DNA from: Sarcomyxa edulis | Taxonomy: Eukaryota > Basidiomycota > Agaricomycetes > Agaricales > Mycenaceae | Reading direction: 5' to 3' | NCBI GenBank assembly: GCA_009761415.1 | Contig: QUOL01000005.1 | Span: 1,302,001 to 1,366,000 of the forward strand | Length of the DNA: 64,000 bases | In this document: one piece after another, positions 1 to 12,817 of the stretch | Position numbering within the stretch: the stretch's first letter is position 1 | Layout: the number at the start of each line of letters is the position of its first letter | Position numbers and translations under genes: made by a program | The notes under the pieces: generated by a model | Databases searched by the model: none | Told to the model about the DNA's origin: nothing | The model's input: only the letters and a program-made list of their open reading frames with translations

Positions 1-404
1 GAACTACGTCCCCCGTCCCTCACTTCACCTCACAATCACAAATCCAAGTCGTTACACTACCTGTCGTTCAAATTACCGTCCCGCACGTTGGATCCATACC
101 ACTGCTATTACTATTCGGGTTAGGTCTCGAAACAGACCCTAACCTCATGGCTTGGCGGCTTCTCCCCGTGGAGGTCATCGAGGAATTTCCCAATGCAGCC
201 GCGATGTCAGGAGTCATGTCCCATATCGGCGACGATAGACTCAAGCAATACGCTATTCTGAATCAAGGCCTATGGAAAAATGTCCTCGCATGGGGACTGC
301 GGGATCCGAAGATTACGCAGATCGTGCAGACTGCTTGGAACGTGACGGCGGAAGCGCGACGGATACGACACCGACAACGAACAGCTAGGCTTGCAATGCA
401 GTAG
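1..404 (+). CDS. Clp1-like protein, C-terminal part (cut by left window edge)
   Basis: The reading frame is open from the left edge to a TAG stop at 402-404, so this is the 3' end of a longer gene. It encodes the last 133 residues. They match the C-terminal parts of two other genes in this window (1373-2574 and 13208-14146): an LPVV-type strand, then a helix reading LNQGLWKNVLAWGLRD, then a closing AWNV segment. The paralogues read HGLWQN.(C/A)LG and (D/G)AWE(V/A). This is the pattern I associate with Clp1 (clampless1), a basidiomycete protein needed for clamp-cell formation downstream of mating type. This copy is the most divergent of the three, lacking the repeated YTxDT and LWDT motifs, and may have a changed role. 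The family call is from memory. Confidence 0.6.
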   Translation, partial: TTSPVPHFTSQSQIQVVTLPVVQITVPHVGSIPLLLLFGLGLETDPNLMAWRLLPVEVIEEFPNAAAMSGVMSHIGDDRLKQYAILNQGLWKNVLAWGLRDPKITQIVQTAWNVTAEARRIRHRQRTARLAMQ

Positions 405-1372
405 TTTTCAACCGAAGAAGACTGCCCAGCCAAACTGTCCCGCGATGAAAGGACGTAGCTGGCCACATACGCACACAGTGGCCCGACGCTATCGGTTTCG
501 TCGCCGATAAAATCGCCTCAACATCTACAACCTTATGAACCACATTTTATTCTCACACACACACAACCGAATACACTCGTATTACGACCAATACACTAAT
601 TGCTATCGATTGCTATCATCTCCTCTCGTTCTTTGCCTCTGATATCCTACATATATCTTTAGTCCACGAACCATTCACGACAATCATCAAATACTTACGC
701 ATCGAACGCCTTACTTACTTTCTCATCATTCTTAATTCCCTCCATCCTCTTCGTTTTGTCCGTCCCATACAGTACCTACTTACTGGTCGATGGCCGGACG
801 CGTATAGGAGGAGCTCTTTAACTTAATTTTTTTTGACGCCCCTTGAATTAATAGTAATATTGATGGGATGATCTCTGCCTCACTTGATGGTGAAACCTTG
901 AAAGTCAAACGAATGAAACGCGAGGTCGAATTATGACGGCGGGCGCTCCAAGGCTGCTCCAAGGGCGCTCAAGCGCGCGATCGTGAGACTTTTCGCGTGA
1001 GGGCTGATGTGACTCGTATCACGTGATTCTGTCCGGAATTGCCTCATTTGGACGCATGGGAGCACGACCGTACGTTGGACGTCCGGTCGTGTAGTATTGT
1101 AGTCGCGTGCCATGTCCAAAAGAGTTCAGGTATCGAGGGGCCTGGGACAAGGGGGATTTCTAACTCTCAGCGTCAAAATCTAGGTCAAAGACTGGCTAAC
1201 ACACATCATCCGTTGATAGAATCTGAAAGCTCAAAATGCAAAGTAACAGACGGATAGACACGTGTGTGGCACAGGTACAAAAGATACAGATAATTTACTT
1301 GACTCTTCATATACATGGGTATTAAGTAGCTGTAGGTAGATTGCATATGCTATGCATACTAATGAAAACTGA
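405..1372. other. Intergenic, between two convergent Clp1-like genes
   Basis: This holds the 3' flanks of two tail-to-tail genes. Only short overlapping open frames are present and none shows family motifs. There is a pyrimidine-rich stretch at about 590-770. I see no RNA gene or repeat. Confidence 0.5.
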
Positions 1373-2574
1373 TCATACAACTGGATTCGCACTCCCCGAC
1401 TCGGTACCCAGCATCTTGTCAGGATTCCCACTGGCGACAGCAACAGCACTAAGCATTACTTCCCAAGCAAGGTCCATCGTATCCCACAGCTCATCGTCAA
1501 ATATCCCCAACGCGCACACGTTTTGCCACAATCCATGTACCGCCATTGCCTGATACAGCAGCGCTGGAGGTGTATACATGCCTGCAAGCATGTTCGCGTA
1601 GAGACGGATCTGCGACCGGTCTGTCTCTATGGTCGGAGGTATACGTGGAGCAGGTGGAAGGATGGAAGCGAGGAGTGGTTTCGTGTCTTTGGTGTAGAGG
1701 TACGCGGAGAGGGCGGGGAAGCCGTTGGGATATGGTATACGCAGGGGAAGAATGGGGACGGTCGTACGGCGAGGTACAGTATCGACAGTGTTGGAGAGTG
1801 ACGAGGACGCGGAAGGGATGGAGAACTCGGGAAGCTTTGCGCAATACGAGGCAAGGATGACACTATGTATGGGAAATAGAGTGACTTTTTGAGGTGCGGT
1901 AGAGCCGGCTGCTCGACGGCCATATATTGCGAGCATATGGGTTGGAAGGTCGGAAGAGAGGTCGTGAACAAGGATGGCAAGCTCTTTAGGCAGCGAGTCT
2001 CGTACAGGATCAGCCTGGACGCTCGCGAGCACCCTAAGCATTCTATACGCAACGTTGTGAGTAAGAGTCTTGAACACGACAAGTGGGACAGAACATACCC
2101 AGGTCCGAAATCTTCTAGCTGCTCCCTGATATATCTCAGATCAACTGAGGCAAGCTCAGGATCTACTGCTGTAATAGCCTCCTTGGATATCTCGATATAC
2201 TCGGGCCGTAGTAGTTCACGAGGAAGTGATATGGATGTAGGAGTTGGAGTTGGTGATACACGGGAAGGACCCGCTACAGGGGCTACATCCTGCATTTCGA
2301 CATCATCGGTACGAGAGGAAGATGCAGCGATGCTAAATCGTATGGGAGATGGAGTGGATTTCGCCTCAGAGCGACGTTTAGCTTGTTCCACAGCATATTT
2401 GGGACTGTTCGATCCACCAGTTGTACGTGCTCGGCGGCGACGGGATGTTTCGCGGAGACTGGTATCTCGCAAACGGGATATGAGGGATTTGTGGCCACTT
2501 CCCTTGGCCGGTCTCGATGTGGGCGGTGCGTTTTCGCTATCATTGCGTTTCGCGAAATTGGATGTTAGGACCAT
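1373..2574 (-). CDS. Clp1-like protein, 381 aa
   Basis: Exons 2574-2099 and 2042-1373 are joined by a 56-nt GT-AG intron. The first ~110 residues are low-complexity and basic (RRRRAR) and probably disordered. Then comes a block shared with the copy at 13208-14146: a Val/Asp-Pro-Glu-Leu-Ala segment followed by YIREQLEDFGPG, HMLAIYGRR, FPIHSVILASYCAKLPEF, LPLRIPYP, YLYTKDT, HGLWQNVCALGIFDDELWDT and a final AWEV helix. This resembles the Clp1 (clampless1) family of Agaricomycetes and Ustilago, which act in the dikaryotic cell-cycle and clamp pathway. The start at 2574 is the first ATG of the frame and lies about 97 nt below a TATAAG element. A general alternative is an unnamed Clp1-related subfamily. 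Confidence 0.68.
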
Positions 2575-4140
2575 GGTGATATCAGGAGGAGGGGAAAGGG
2601 GGGAAGGTTATTGGGACCTGGGATCGTCGAAGGGGGGGAAAGATGAATTACAGATGTGGGAGTCGGCCATCTTATAGTTCCAGGGAGTTCTGGGGGAGCG
2701 TGATGTTGAAACGAGTGACACGTCACGGAACAGGCAATCGGGGGATGTGTTATTAATACTCAATTTGGAAATTCCTGGACCTACACGTCCAAACAGAGAA
2801 AAAAAGGACCAATCACGCATAAATTGCCGCATTTGGAAGGTCTTGATAACGGGAGTAGGGCGTCCATGTCCATCGCGGACTGGTACGCGGACCTGGTACT
2901 TGAAGCAATTGCAGGACGGGACCACAGATGATTGCAGGTTATGTTCACTCGCATTCGATAGCCAGGTCCGATAGACAAGACATTTCCAATAAATCGTTCA
3001 GGTCCTGCTCAAGCTACCAGTCGTCCAGGTGAAGCAACCGGCACACCGCATAGCTTGGATGGCGTACGAATTTCCAATATAATGAGGCGGTAGGGGGTCT
3101 ATCCAAAGCGTTCGGTAGCACATTCAAGCCTTTTGGTGACCAAAGTATCTCCTATCATGCTGACCGTGCGGCGTACTTCGGATGGTTATAGGTCGGTCTT
3201 CTCGGAGTAAGCCGTCATATTTGGTACGTCGTGTCGATGAACGAGACATAGGATGCCACAAATTGTAATCAGAAGATAGGATCGGGAGGTGCAGTTCCTT
3301 TTTGGAAGGTGTTTGCTGAAGCTACCCGCATTTTCTGGGGGATTGAGTCAAGAAGAATGTAGCATAGAGGGTCCAAGATACATACAATTGCCAATCCTTA
3401 TCTTAATGTTGTAGGCTAATAGCGATCTGCTTGCAACGATCGAATCCAAAGTGCCCAAGCGTCGTCGGATTCGACTGGCTGATCCAAGGCTAATCGGCCA
3501 TATTTGAAAAAGATATTGAAGATTATGGGCGCCTAGAATTTTAGGGTGATGTTGGGTGATGTTGGGAGGAAACGAGGGGATTTCAAGGTGGATGTGTGTG
3601 GCAGCGTGTATGTGCTAAAAACAAATTTCTTGAACAATGCGGTGTTTCAATTTGTGCGTGATGGTCATGCCACGTGATTAGTGACATTGCGACGCGCATC
3701 GTGCAACAGCGTGCAACCGCTACTTAGCAGATGGTCGATTGGCATGCTATGGAGAAGCCTATATTTTGGATGCCACGAGTACTGGTCTCTGGACAATTTC
3801 TCGCGAGAAAAATAAGAGAGGAAAGCCTCCTGAGACATGTATTATAAATGATATACGCATATCATTTGTCCTGACTCGAATAATTGTACCTGCACACGAG
3901 CGTACCTGTTCCTGCAAATATGCATGCAAACTTCTAGCTGTAGCACATACCATGCATAGAGTTACATTTCTTCTTACCCGAATAGGGCAGATTCGAAAGC
4001 ACGTGATTCATTGATGCGTTTATCGAACTTTGTGGTTCAACTTCGTTACTTCCATACTACGACCTGCTGCCGCGTTCCGCTCCCTTTTTACGACACGAAA
4101 TTGACGATTTATGACCTAGGACGCATATATCTGACTACAA
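2575..4140. other. Intergenic, divergent promoters
   Basis: This separates the minus-strand Clp1-like gene from the plus-strand SAP-domain gene. No frame longer than about 105 codons and no recognisable motif was found, so it probably holds both promoters. A direct repeat of about 12 nt (ggtgatgttggg) sits at 3543-3567. Confidence 0.5.
2671..2676 (-). promoter_or_regulatory. TATA-like element upstream of the Clp1-like gene
   Basis: TATAAG on the minus strand, about 97 nt before the start codon at 2574. Confidence 0.35.
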
Positions 4141-7100
4141 ATGTCGACCACAACTCAGATTCTGTTCAATTCCCCCGCTTTACACTCTCTTAAACGTGAC
4201 CAACTTATCAAGTTGTGAGTCATACAAGGTATCATAATGTCGTTTTAGCTGATCCGCCTTAGGTGTAAAATACATTCAATCAAAGCAAATGGAAAAAATA
4301 TAGAGATCATCGACAGGTTGAAGCAGCACGCCCAGTCTCTTCCACGCGACTCCCCCTTGAGCGTTGCATCGCGAAGTGAAGATCCTACCATGATAGTCTC
4401 TTTAGCTGAAGACAATAACGACGATGATGACCAGAATGAAGATAATGAAGACGAAGAGGGTGAGAGAGCAGCCTGGAAATCCCTACCCCGTCCAAGTGAG
4501 CAATGGGTCGTGATGGAAAGTATTGAAGAAATGGAGGAAAGCTCCTCCCAAGGTACACTATCGAGTTTGGGGAGTCGCAACGCAGTTGCTGGTGAATTCG
4601 GTACAGGAAGGTCGAAGCGTCAGTCGTCCTTTCTTCATAAATCACGAATTTGAGTTCACATTTGAAAAATACAGCGACGTCCGTTGGTTCTTCCATCAAG
4701 GCCCTCGCAACCTCTCTCGGCCTCAAACGCACCACGTCCAAATCTGCCTACGGCGCGTCTACTTCATCAAAACCAACACCAGACGAACTCACCCAACACG
4801 CGATCCCCTACTCCTCCATCCCGCCTTCAGATCCCACCACGCTCCCTCAGACCGATCATTTCACATTCACCAATCACGGTTCACCCTCCAATTCAAACAC
4901 CGACCCCTTCAATTTCAATTTCGACTACAACGACCCAGACTCATCGCCCATCCCAGGTCACGTCTTGCGCCCCGGAATACCCGCCCCTGCCAACGCCCGT
5001 CTTAGCATGGGCTTGAACCCCAACCCATCTACACCCACCACAGCTAGAACCACCATCCGACTGGTCTCCAACGGCATCCAACAACAACCCGACACTGACA
5101 TGACGGGCACTCCGCAACTCAAACCTTTCGAAACTACCTTTGACTTGGTTCTCGGAACGCCTCACAAATTGTATCCTGATTTACCTTGGGACACAATGGG
5201 CTCCCCTGCGAAAGATAAGCTCGCACGCGATAACGAAAACAAAGAACGCGAAGTTGATGATGTCAAGATGCCCGGAACTTTATCTTTCCCCACTCCTCCT
5301 CCTCTCATGACACCATCTCGTAAACTTGCGCCTCCGCCAGCCGCACCATTCGTGTTTGGTTCCCCGCTCCCTCAGAACAACCTATCTAATCAGCAGTTCA
5401 AGAATGCAGCAGCGAGCGTACTCGAGGAGATGAACAAGAGGTTGCAGGAAGAGGGTGTGGAAACTTTAGGAGCTGACTTGCTCGACAAGTTGGGCAAGGG
5501 TACTAGGCCTGTGGTTCCACTTCCTGGAACAATTAGTAGGGATAAGAGAGCGGAAGAAAGAGCAAAGGTAAGGGATAAGTTCGAGAAGGCTCATGAAGAA
5601 GAATTTAATAAGATGGAGAGCATTGGAGGGTGGAGTGGCAAGACGAGGGAGCCTCCCAAGAGAAGGGAGAGTGGCATGAAGAGGAAATCGATGAGTGGCT
5701 CGGCTGCGTTGGGTGTGGGTGGAGGTAGAAGGCCGAGTGCTGCTGCGGCTCGTAGTGGCGCTGGGACTAGAGTCATCAGTAATGGCCGTAGAAAGAGGAT
5801 GGTCCCTGGTGGCTTTGAAGAGAACGATGAAGAGGAGGAGGAGGAGGATGACAAGGAAAGAAAGGACTCGAAACGCGTCAGGTTATCGATCAATACGCCG
5901 GACGTTGACACTGCACGACCTCAGGAAGACAAGACGAAGGAGGAAGAGCGGAAGCAGAAGGAGAGGGATGCTATCCGGAGGAAGCTCGAATTGAACAAGG
6001 CGAGGAGGAGAAGTAGCATGGGCCGTGTCAGCGTCGGTGGAGGAAAGGCACCTCTCATACCCAGTCAGTTGTTCCTTCTCCGTTGTTTGACTATCGGACT
6101 GACGAATATATCTCTTGAGACAAACCCAAGGGATCTAGATTTGGCTTCCTGTCTTCTGCAAAATCTATCGTACAAAGCGTTTGGAACCGAGGGGGCTCCA
6201 AGGACGAAAAACCAGGTTCTAGTCTTACTAAACCGAAAGCTGCGGTCTTGTCTAAGCCACAGATTCCGTCGGCCCCACCGCCCAAGAAACCCTCTGTCGC
6301 ACCTGTTCGACCATCCACTGCACGGCCAGCTCCTACTACTTCTACTTCTACTTCCATCTCCCGTCTCCGTGCACCAGAAAAGGGCACCATCAGCTCTACG
6401 ACATCCTCTAACAGAGCTAGATCTCCTATCCCTACGTTTCCCGCGTCCACTTACTCTAATACCCGAAGCTCAAAGCCTGGGAGTACCCTGGGTACTACCA
6501 GCAGCAGCACAAGATTGGCGACTCGTAAGAGCTCCAATTCTATCGCAGGTGCATCTTCCCTAGGGACCCGAACCAGTGTCTCATCGTCTGCCCTTAATTC
6601 TCGTGTATCGTCGATGGGGAGCAGAGATGCCGGCAATACTGCGTCCAGAATACCGAGCCTTGGGAAAGGAATGTCGAGTTCGGGGTCTAGACTTCTGGCA
6701 CCTACTGCTAGCTCTTTAGCAAAGATGCGTCCTTCAACCTCACACGAGCATATGCATACGCATACGCGTGTTCCTTCACTGGCTTCCGTCGCTGAAAATC
6801 ATGCATCCGGGAGCAGCAGCAATGTTAAATCTGCTCTAGATCAGATCACCAACACTCCCAGCGGAATACTTCAGTCCCCACAACCGGCTGAGGGTAAGAT
6901 ATTCAGCAAACCACTTGCAGTCACTAGCTCTTCGGCCATCCCTACTGCCATTAGGACGAATCCGACACTTACTACCACTGGTCCAATGTCTACTACCGAC
7001 ATGACAATGAAACCACCTGTGCCTCTTGCGCCGAAACCTAAAGTCCTTCCCGGAAGGAAGCCCCGGATATCTCGGTCCAAAGTCATCGCTAAATTAGCGT

Positions 7101-7393
7101 CTCAACGTGCTGCCTCGCATTCTTCTACTTCTATCGCTAGTGGTAGCGGCCTTGTTCCTGGAGCGATGAGCCCTCCTACTGGCCTGAGTGGTGGTGGACG
7201 TGTACGGTCAAGCTTAGGAGCAAAGAGGCAATCCTATGGTGGGGTCAAGGCTAGGAAAGGCAGTGCGACTGGAGATGTTTTGATGAGTGCCAAGAAGCGG
7301 GCTAGGCAGAGTGAGTACGCTCGTCGACGCAGTCGAATTGCTAATCCGAATCTTGGTCCTGCTGTTGCGAATGCGATGGATGTTGACGATTAA
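4141..7393 (+). CDS. SAP-domain protein with long basic Ser-rich tail, about 1,024 aa
   Basis: Exons 4141-4214, 4263-4600, 4675-6063 and 6120-7393. The SAP domain only appears after splicing exon 1 to exon 2: LKRDQLIKLCKIHSIKANGK followed by a helix ending DRLKQHA (about residues 18-50). SAP modules bind A/T-rich or scaffold DNA. An acidic patch follows, then a coiled/charged region around residues 330-500 with a lysine-arginine-rich, nuclear-signal-like stretch, then a Ser/Thr-rich disordered half. Near the end is a conserved-looking basic segment (GRKPRISRSKVIAKLASQRA) and a final DVDD. Exon 2 could instead end at 4552, using donor GTACAC, which would remove 16 residues. This is probably a nuclear protein. 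The layout of N-terminal SAP plus basic C-terminus recalls spindle-associated NuSAP, but that is only an analogy. Confidence 0.72.
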
Positions 7394-7805
7394 CTGCATT
7401 CCGGTCACGGTGAAACTCCTTTCTTGCGTATTTCCATTTTTTTTGAATTTCGAGATCTTTCGCTTTGTCTCATGTCCTCGTTATAGTTCAGTTATTGATA
7501 TATGTACACCTCTATGCAGACTCAAGTAGTTATGAATATCAAGTCCTTTTCCAGTTAGAAGTGGCCGAATTTGTATCCACAACCGGCTATACACTTTTGC
7601 GTCTGCTCATCACCCGCTCACCAGAGACTTCTGCCCATACGACAAGCAACTTACCAACTCCATGGATAATGAACGGGGGATACACAGTATCATATGCGAT
7701 TTCTCTTAAGGATTACGGCGTCAATTAGGTCTCCAAGACATGCTGCTTGACAACGGACTCTGATGGGTCAATTCATAGTTGACCGATAGGTCTGACAACG
7801 GGAAC
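7394..7805. other. Intergenic
   Basis: Co-oriented spacer holding the 3' flank of the SAP gene and the promoter of the membrane-protein gene. Nothing else is recognised. Confidence 0.4.
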
Positions 7806-10639
7806 ATGGAAGCTATGTACGCTCTTCCCACTCTTTCTTCTCACCCTTTCTTTTTGCCTATCCTTTTCGTTCCTTTGAAGGCGCCGGTCGATTTCGCAGC
7901 TAGCTCTGCGGTTCCATTCTTTTACACCACAGGTCTAATAGCTCTCTTCGCTGGCCCCGGGACGATCTTTGGCAGGCCACTGAAATGCTCAGTATTCGTG
8001 CAAACATTCCACCCACTCACTATCTTTGATAAATGGGATCTCTGTGTTTTTCTTCTGCATCCATCTTACGCTGCGAATCGCTTTCAAGACTCGAGGTTGA
8101 GCTTCTCATAATTCCGACAGCTATCGAGGTCATCTTCTCCACGTCTCTGATCTTCACGAATTGGGGTTCTGGATGGTGCGTGAGTTATCGTGATGATGCC
8201 TGCAGAATCCTGATCAGCTTGCAGGAGACATCTCTTACTCACAGCGGAAGGATGGACCTACCTTGCGCTAGCTTTGCTTGACCTGTTTTCACATATTATC
8301 CCCGCTGCGCGGGATGACTTGTCTGTCTTCAAGGTCCTCGATATATTCATTGGTGAGGCAGACCATGAGATCTTTGATAATGATACGTCTGACAGTGGTC
8401 ATGCAGGAGCGACATCTTTTCTTCCAATCCTGTTTTATGCTGCATTCCTTTTCATCTTCACAACATCAGAACTGATTGACACACTTCCTCGAACGGTTCG
8501 CGCAATAGCCAGACCTATACTATTTATTTTTATTCCTGCTATTGTCGGATTCAACGAGGTTTCGTCTTTTGTTGGCATCTCGCATCGTAAATGTCATTTC
8601 ATTCCAGGATTGATACCCCGCTGACTGTTATTGGGTAGGTACGATCCTTAGCGCAGGAAAACCAGTCCTCTCCATTGGTTTCCGAACTGCTAAAGATCAG
8701 ACCCTCTTCACATTCTTCAGCAGTCTCACTCTTGCACTTCTTACTGCCTACCAGGCTATCAACTTTTGTTTCGCATTTTATCGACTCGCTATGGCTTTTG
8801 TGGACAAGCGACGCATCGAGGCAACATCTCGTGATGAGGCTCATCTCGTTCTGGGGATTGGGTGGATTACTGGTGGTCTCAAGCTAGGAGCTATTGAAAC
8901 CGTTATTGGTTTCGCGAACGCAGGATTTGGCACAGCGATGACGAGAAGAATTCTGCGGGTTCTGAGCAGGGCATTTCTGATCATTGGAGTGGTGAAAGGG
9001 TACGTCAACGTCAATCTTTATTCCTTTCCTTGCCAACGAGCATCTTCCCCTTTGCAGCGTGGACAAGTTTGAAGATTTCCGCGAGGTTCGTGAGGAGATG
9101 GCAAGAGGCAGTCAAGGACGTCGTAAATCAGCAATACGCCAATTTATATCCAACCCTAGATTCAGCACCTTCCGTCAACTTTCCCCAACAGCGACTGCAT
9201 TCCATGCTCGTTCTCCTGGAGGTCTTCCCGGCATGTCCGAATTTGCTAGTGTCAAAGAAGGCAAATCCAAGCAAAGAGTCACCGTCCATTATGATGAGCG
9301 TAACGCTCCTACTCTCCACATGCGGTTTTCCGTCCTCGATATACCCAGCCCAGCTGTGTTGGTAGACACCGTTGGAAAAACCACCGACAATCGACCTCGG
9401 TCAATGCTGACCACTGGTAGCATTTCACCGTACCCATTCAGTCCCGGGCCTGCTGAAATATCCACGGCACAACGGGCGCACATACCCCAAGCAACGCCTC
9501 AGCTATATCGCACATACGGTAGTACCATCATTGGCTCTCGTCCATCGACATTCCACGCGATATCGGAGCATTCTCGATCTCATAGCTCCCTGGATCAGAT
9601 CCACGTTCTAGCAACCCAATTCCCAGGTCTTCCGCCTCGTGTCACAAAACTGGCCCAACGGGTGGATGAGCCGTCGACTTGGGATGATCCTTACTCCACC
9701 GGTATGCCTAGTCCTGAATCAGCAGGACGCCAACGAGGTGGCTCAAGATTTCTGTCTCCGTCCAATTCAATAAAAGCAACCACCGTAGGATCGCTCACAC
9801 CATCCAACTCGCTGAAAAGGGTGACTTCGCTCAGTAAACGCAAACCCGTTCCACGAGTAGAAGACCGGGAGGCCGCGTATGACGGACTCGACGATACGCA
9901 GATAATACCGGTAGGTGAGACCAGCGCCGATTCGACTCCGTCTAACACTCCTATGACCATGGCCGCGTCCGTCTTTTCGTACTCACGGAAGAATCTGGCT
10001 TCCTCAGTGCTCACACCCGATACTGAAAATCCATTCGTATACGACGAACAAGAATTCCCTGCGGCACTCAATACAGGGAAGTCTCGCGAGCTTTTGAAGA
10101 CGCGCACTAGTAGTGTCGATGCACGAACTGTCGAATGGATCGGTTCTACCGCGAAACAAAGAGTGGCTTCCTCTACTTCTATGTCTGGGGAAGAGCCTGA
10201 CGAAGCAGATTTCAGGGAGGAGTTGAGGGATCGCATTCAGAGCACGGATACGATTGATATACCCTGGCTACGACACTCTGAGATCCGTCACGAGGAGGAT
10301 CTGAGAAAGGCTTTGGCCAAGAGGCCTATACCCAGTGCCAATGCGTCCAGTATCGCACGTATCAAGAGTGTTGGTAAAGCACCGAAGAGATATACCCCGA
10401 GTCCTATCAAAGGGACAGTAAGAGGGAGCATACTTCTGCAGCCGATTATGATACCCCCGAAGCAGGTCGGTATGACGGAGATCATCCAGGGAAGTTTGAC
10501 ATCGAAGAGTGATGGAGGAGTTTTGCGTGACTCTGAAGTGCTGGGTGTGGAGGATCGATCTATGGCTCGCGATAGTGGATACTATGCAATGACCTCGGAA
10601 CAGAGTGTCTTTGTCGATAGTCCTGGACAATATGAATGA
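7806..10639 (+). CDS. Multi-pass membrane protein with long disordered tail, 865 aa, function unknown
   Basis: Exons 7806-8043, 8121-8175, 8225-8586, 8639-8999 and 9058-10639 (introns 49-77 nt). The N-terminal ~340 residues contain about eight hydrophobic segments, for example LPILFVPLKAPVDF, FYTTGLIALFAG, AIEVIFSTSLIFTNW, LPILFYAAFLFIFTTS and TFFSSLTLALLTAYQAINF. The loop after the latter has FVDKRRIE and a TSRDEAH motif. The remaining ~520 residues are Ser/Thr/Pro-rich and look cytoplasmic and disordered. The segment order looks like a widespread Agaricomycete membrane-protein family that I recall only as uncharacterised. There is no signal peptide beyond the first hydrophobic segment. I assign no function. 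Confidence 0.75.
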
Positions 10640-11005
10640 ATATCGTTATTTCTCTTGACAATATGGTAGACCTTTATTCTAATTAATAGCCTCGGTCTTA
10701 TGCTGTGCCACCCGACTGACCTTTCAATGGCTTGTACTTGTACTTTGTATCGATCAAATGAGCTCCCGAGATCGCCGAGTCGTAAATTTAGCAACAACCG
10801 CTCTTGCCGCCGGCTGCTCCTCTGCTTTCTACGATCACCATCGACCTCTATGTCCTACCAGACCATCCATGGAGGGGCTTTATTCTGCACAGTTATTCCT
10901 ACTAAGATTGCCCCAAAGGTTCCACGCTAAAATTGCTCTTTGAACGCGGACCGAGAATCTCGTCATGCAGTTCGGCAGACCAAGCATTTATACTCAAAGA
11001 ACTAG

Positions 11006-11013
11006 TATATATA
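11006..11013 (+). promoter_or_regulatory. TATA box of the 2OG oxygenase gene
   Basis: TATATATA, 62 nt before the ATG at 11075, inside the 435-nt spacer 10640-11074, in which I see nothing else. Confidence 0.45.
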
Positions 11014-11074
11014 CCAAACTTCGCAGGTCTAACGGGTAACCCTCGCTTCCCCCCAGCTCTCATCATCTACTCTC

Positions 11075-12817
11075 ATGCCTAGCTTGATACAACCCCAACC
11101 TCCTCGTTATGTGCCTGCTCCCCCGACACAAGCGGATTGTGAGCAGAGTATATACCTGATATCTTAGTACTACTGTTCACGATGACTCGATCTCTCTATA
11201 GTGGACTATGCTGACCTCGCCGTCATCGACTTGTCCAAAGCAGCCACCGCAGAGGGTCGTGCAGAGCTTGCAGGCCCTATACGCGATGCGTTGACTTCCA
11301 ACGGATTCTTCTATGTCATCAATCACGGATATGAACCGGAGCAGGTCAGTACTCAAAGAATATCATTTAAGCGAGCATGAGCAGTTGATTTTGATTTCTT
11401 CGACGGTAGACTCGTCGAATTTTCGATATCGCAGACATTCCCTTCTCACATGTGTCCCCTGAGGAGAAGAATACATATGTGGCGAAAATGAAGGAAACGG
11501 GTTCCTATCAAGGTACACAGATGTGTGAACAGTCAGTAAATCAGGAATCTAAACATGAACTTGGATCACAGGATACAAACCTAGACAATACTGGGTAATT
11601 TTCTCTCTCGATTCCATCCTCTCTCATTTTTCTCATCCTCACTCGCTATTGTACCCAATGCATAGCACATCGACAACGGCGTACGTGACCAGTTGGAACA
11701 TTACAACAGTATGTACATCATACCCACCGTATCAACGGTGCCGTTCTCTTACCTACTTGCCTTACTTTCCTCCCGCAGTCAACCATGACATCACCAAACG
11801 GGAGCACCCACTGCCGTTACGCCCGTTCCTCCCAGAAATCGAAGCCTTCGTTCGGCACAACCATGAACAGATTCTATTTCCTATCCTACGGTGTGTTATC
11901 GTTATTTTTGTATACCTTCTTGTGTTTCCCAGAGCAGAGCACTTATAGAGCGGGTCGAAATACATAGGATACTAGCGTTGGGACTTGAGCTTCCGGAAGA
12001 GACTTTGGTTGATCTGCACGGCTATAAAGCAGTTGGAGAAACATTTTGTATGTCTTGTTTGATTCCCTCGTACCCTCGCGTCCTGCTGATGTATTTCCAG
12101 TGAGGTTCATGAAATAGTATGTCGTACCGCACCAATAGCCGTTCAATTTTATTGACCTACGGGATCTGGATAGCTACCCTCGCTCCGAGGAGGATGAAGC
12201 CAAGACGAAGAACGTCTGGCTCAAGGGCCACACTGGTAAGCCCAAACACTGTTCTCCTTCTGACCCTCGCTGATAATATCTTCTGTTCTCTTGTTCTCTA
12301 GACTTGAACACGGTCACCATACTTTGGAGCCAACCAGTCGCTGCACTTCAAATTCTGTCTCCCGACGGGAAATGGCGATGGATCAGACACGTCGAAAACG
12401 CTCTCGTAAGCCACCCTTCTCACTCATCCCTTTCACAAATTCTAGCTAACAACACAACATCAACCATAGGTCATAAACGCCGGCGACTCCCTCGAATTCC
12501 TCTCAGGCGGCTTCTACCGCCCCACAATCCACCGCGTCGTCCAACCCCCACCCGACCAACAATCCCACAACAGACTCGGGGTGTTCTACTTCGGTATGCC
12601 AAACGACGACGTTCGTCTGGTACCTCTCAGCGATAGCCCCGTCCTGAAGAGGGTGGGGATGACGCGAAGGTACGATGATGCTGTTGCGCCTACGACGGAG
12701 GCGTGGAGGAAAGGTAGGATTTCGTCGTATGGGCAGACGCAGTTGAAAAGGAGTGAGAGTGCGGAGGGGGTTGAGGAGGAGGTTATTAGTGGGGTGCTTG
12801 TTAGGCATTATAATTGA
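11075..12817 (+). CDS. 2-oxoglutarate/Fe(II)-dependent dioxygenase, 365 aa
   Basis: Eleven exons: 11075-11138, 11202-11344, 11410-11512, 11572-11594, 11666-11708, 11779-11890, 11968-12047, 12101-12116 (16 nt), 12174-12235, 12302-12405, 12470-12817. The N-terminal DIOX_N region ends with FFYVINHGYE, typical of the isopenicillin-N-synthase-like fold. The Fe(II) ligands are visible: HTD (His214, Asp216) and the distal His271 in TIHRVVQ. The 2-oxoglutarate-binding Arg is in RLGVFYF. The sequence matches a common fungal family of IPNS-like oxygenases of about 350 aa whose substrates are mostly unknown. No signal peptide is seen, so it is probably cytosolic. The very fragmented structure, with 16- and 23-nt exons, would defeat automated callers. 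Confidence 0.9.
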
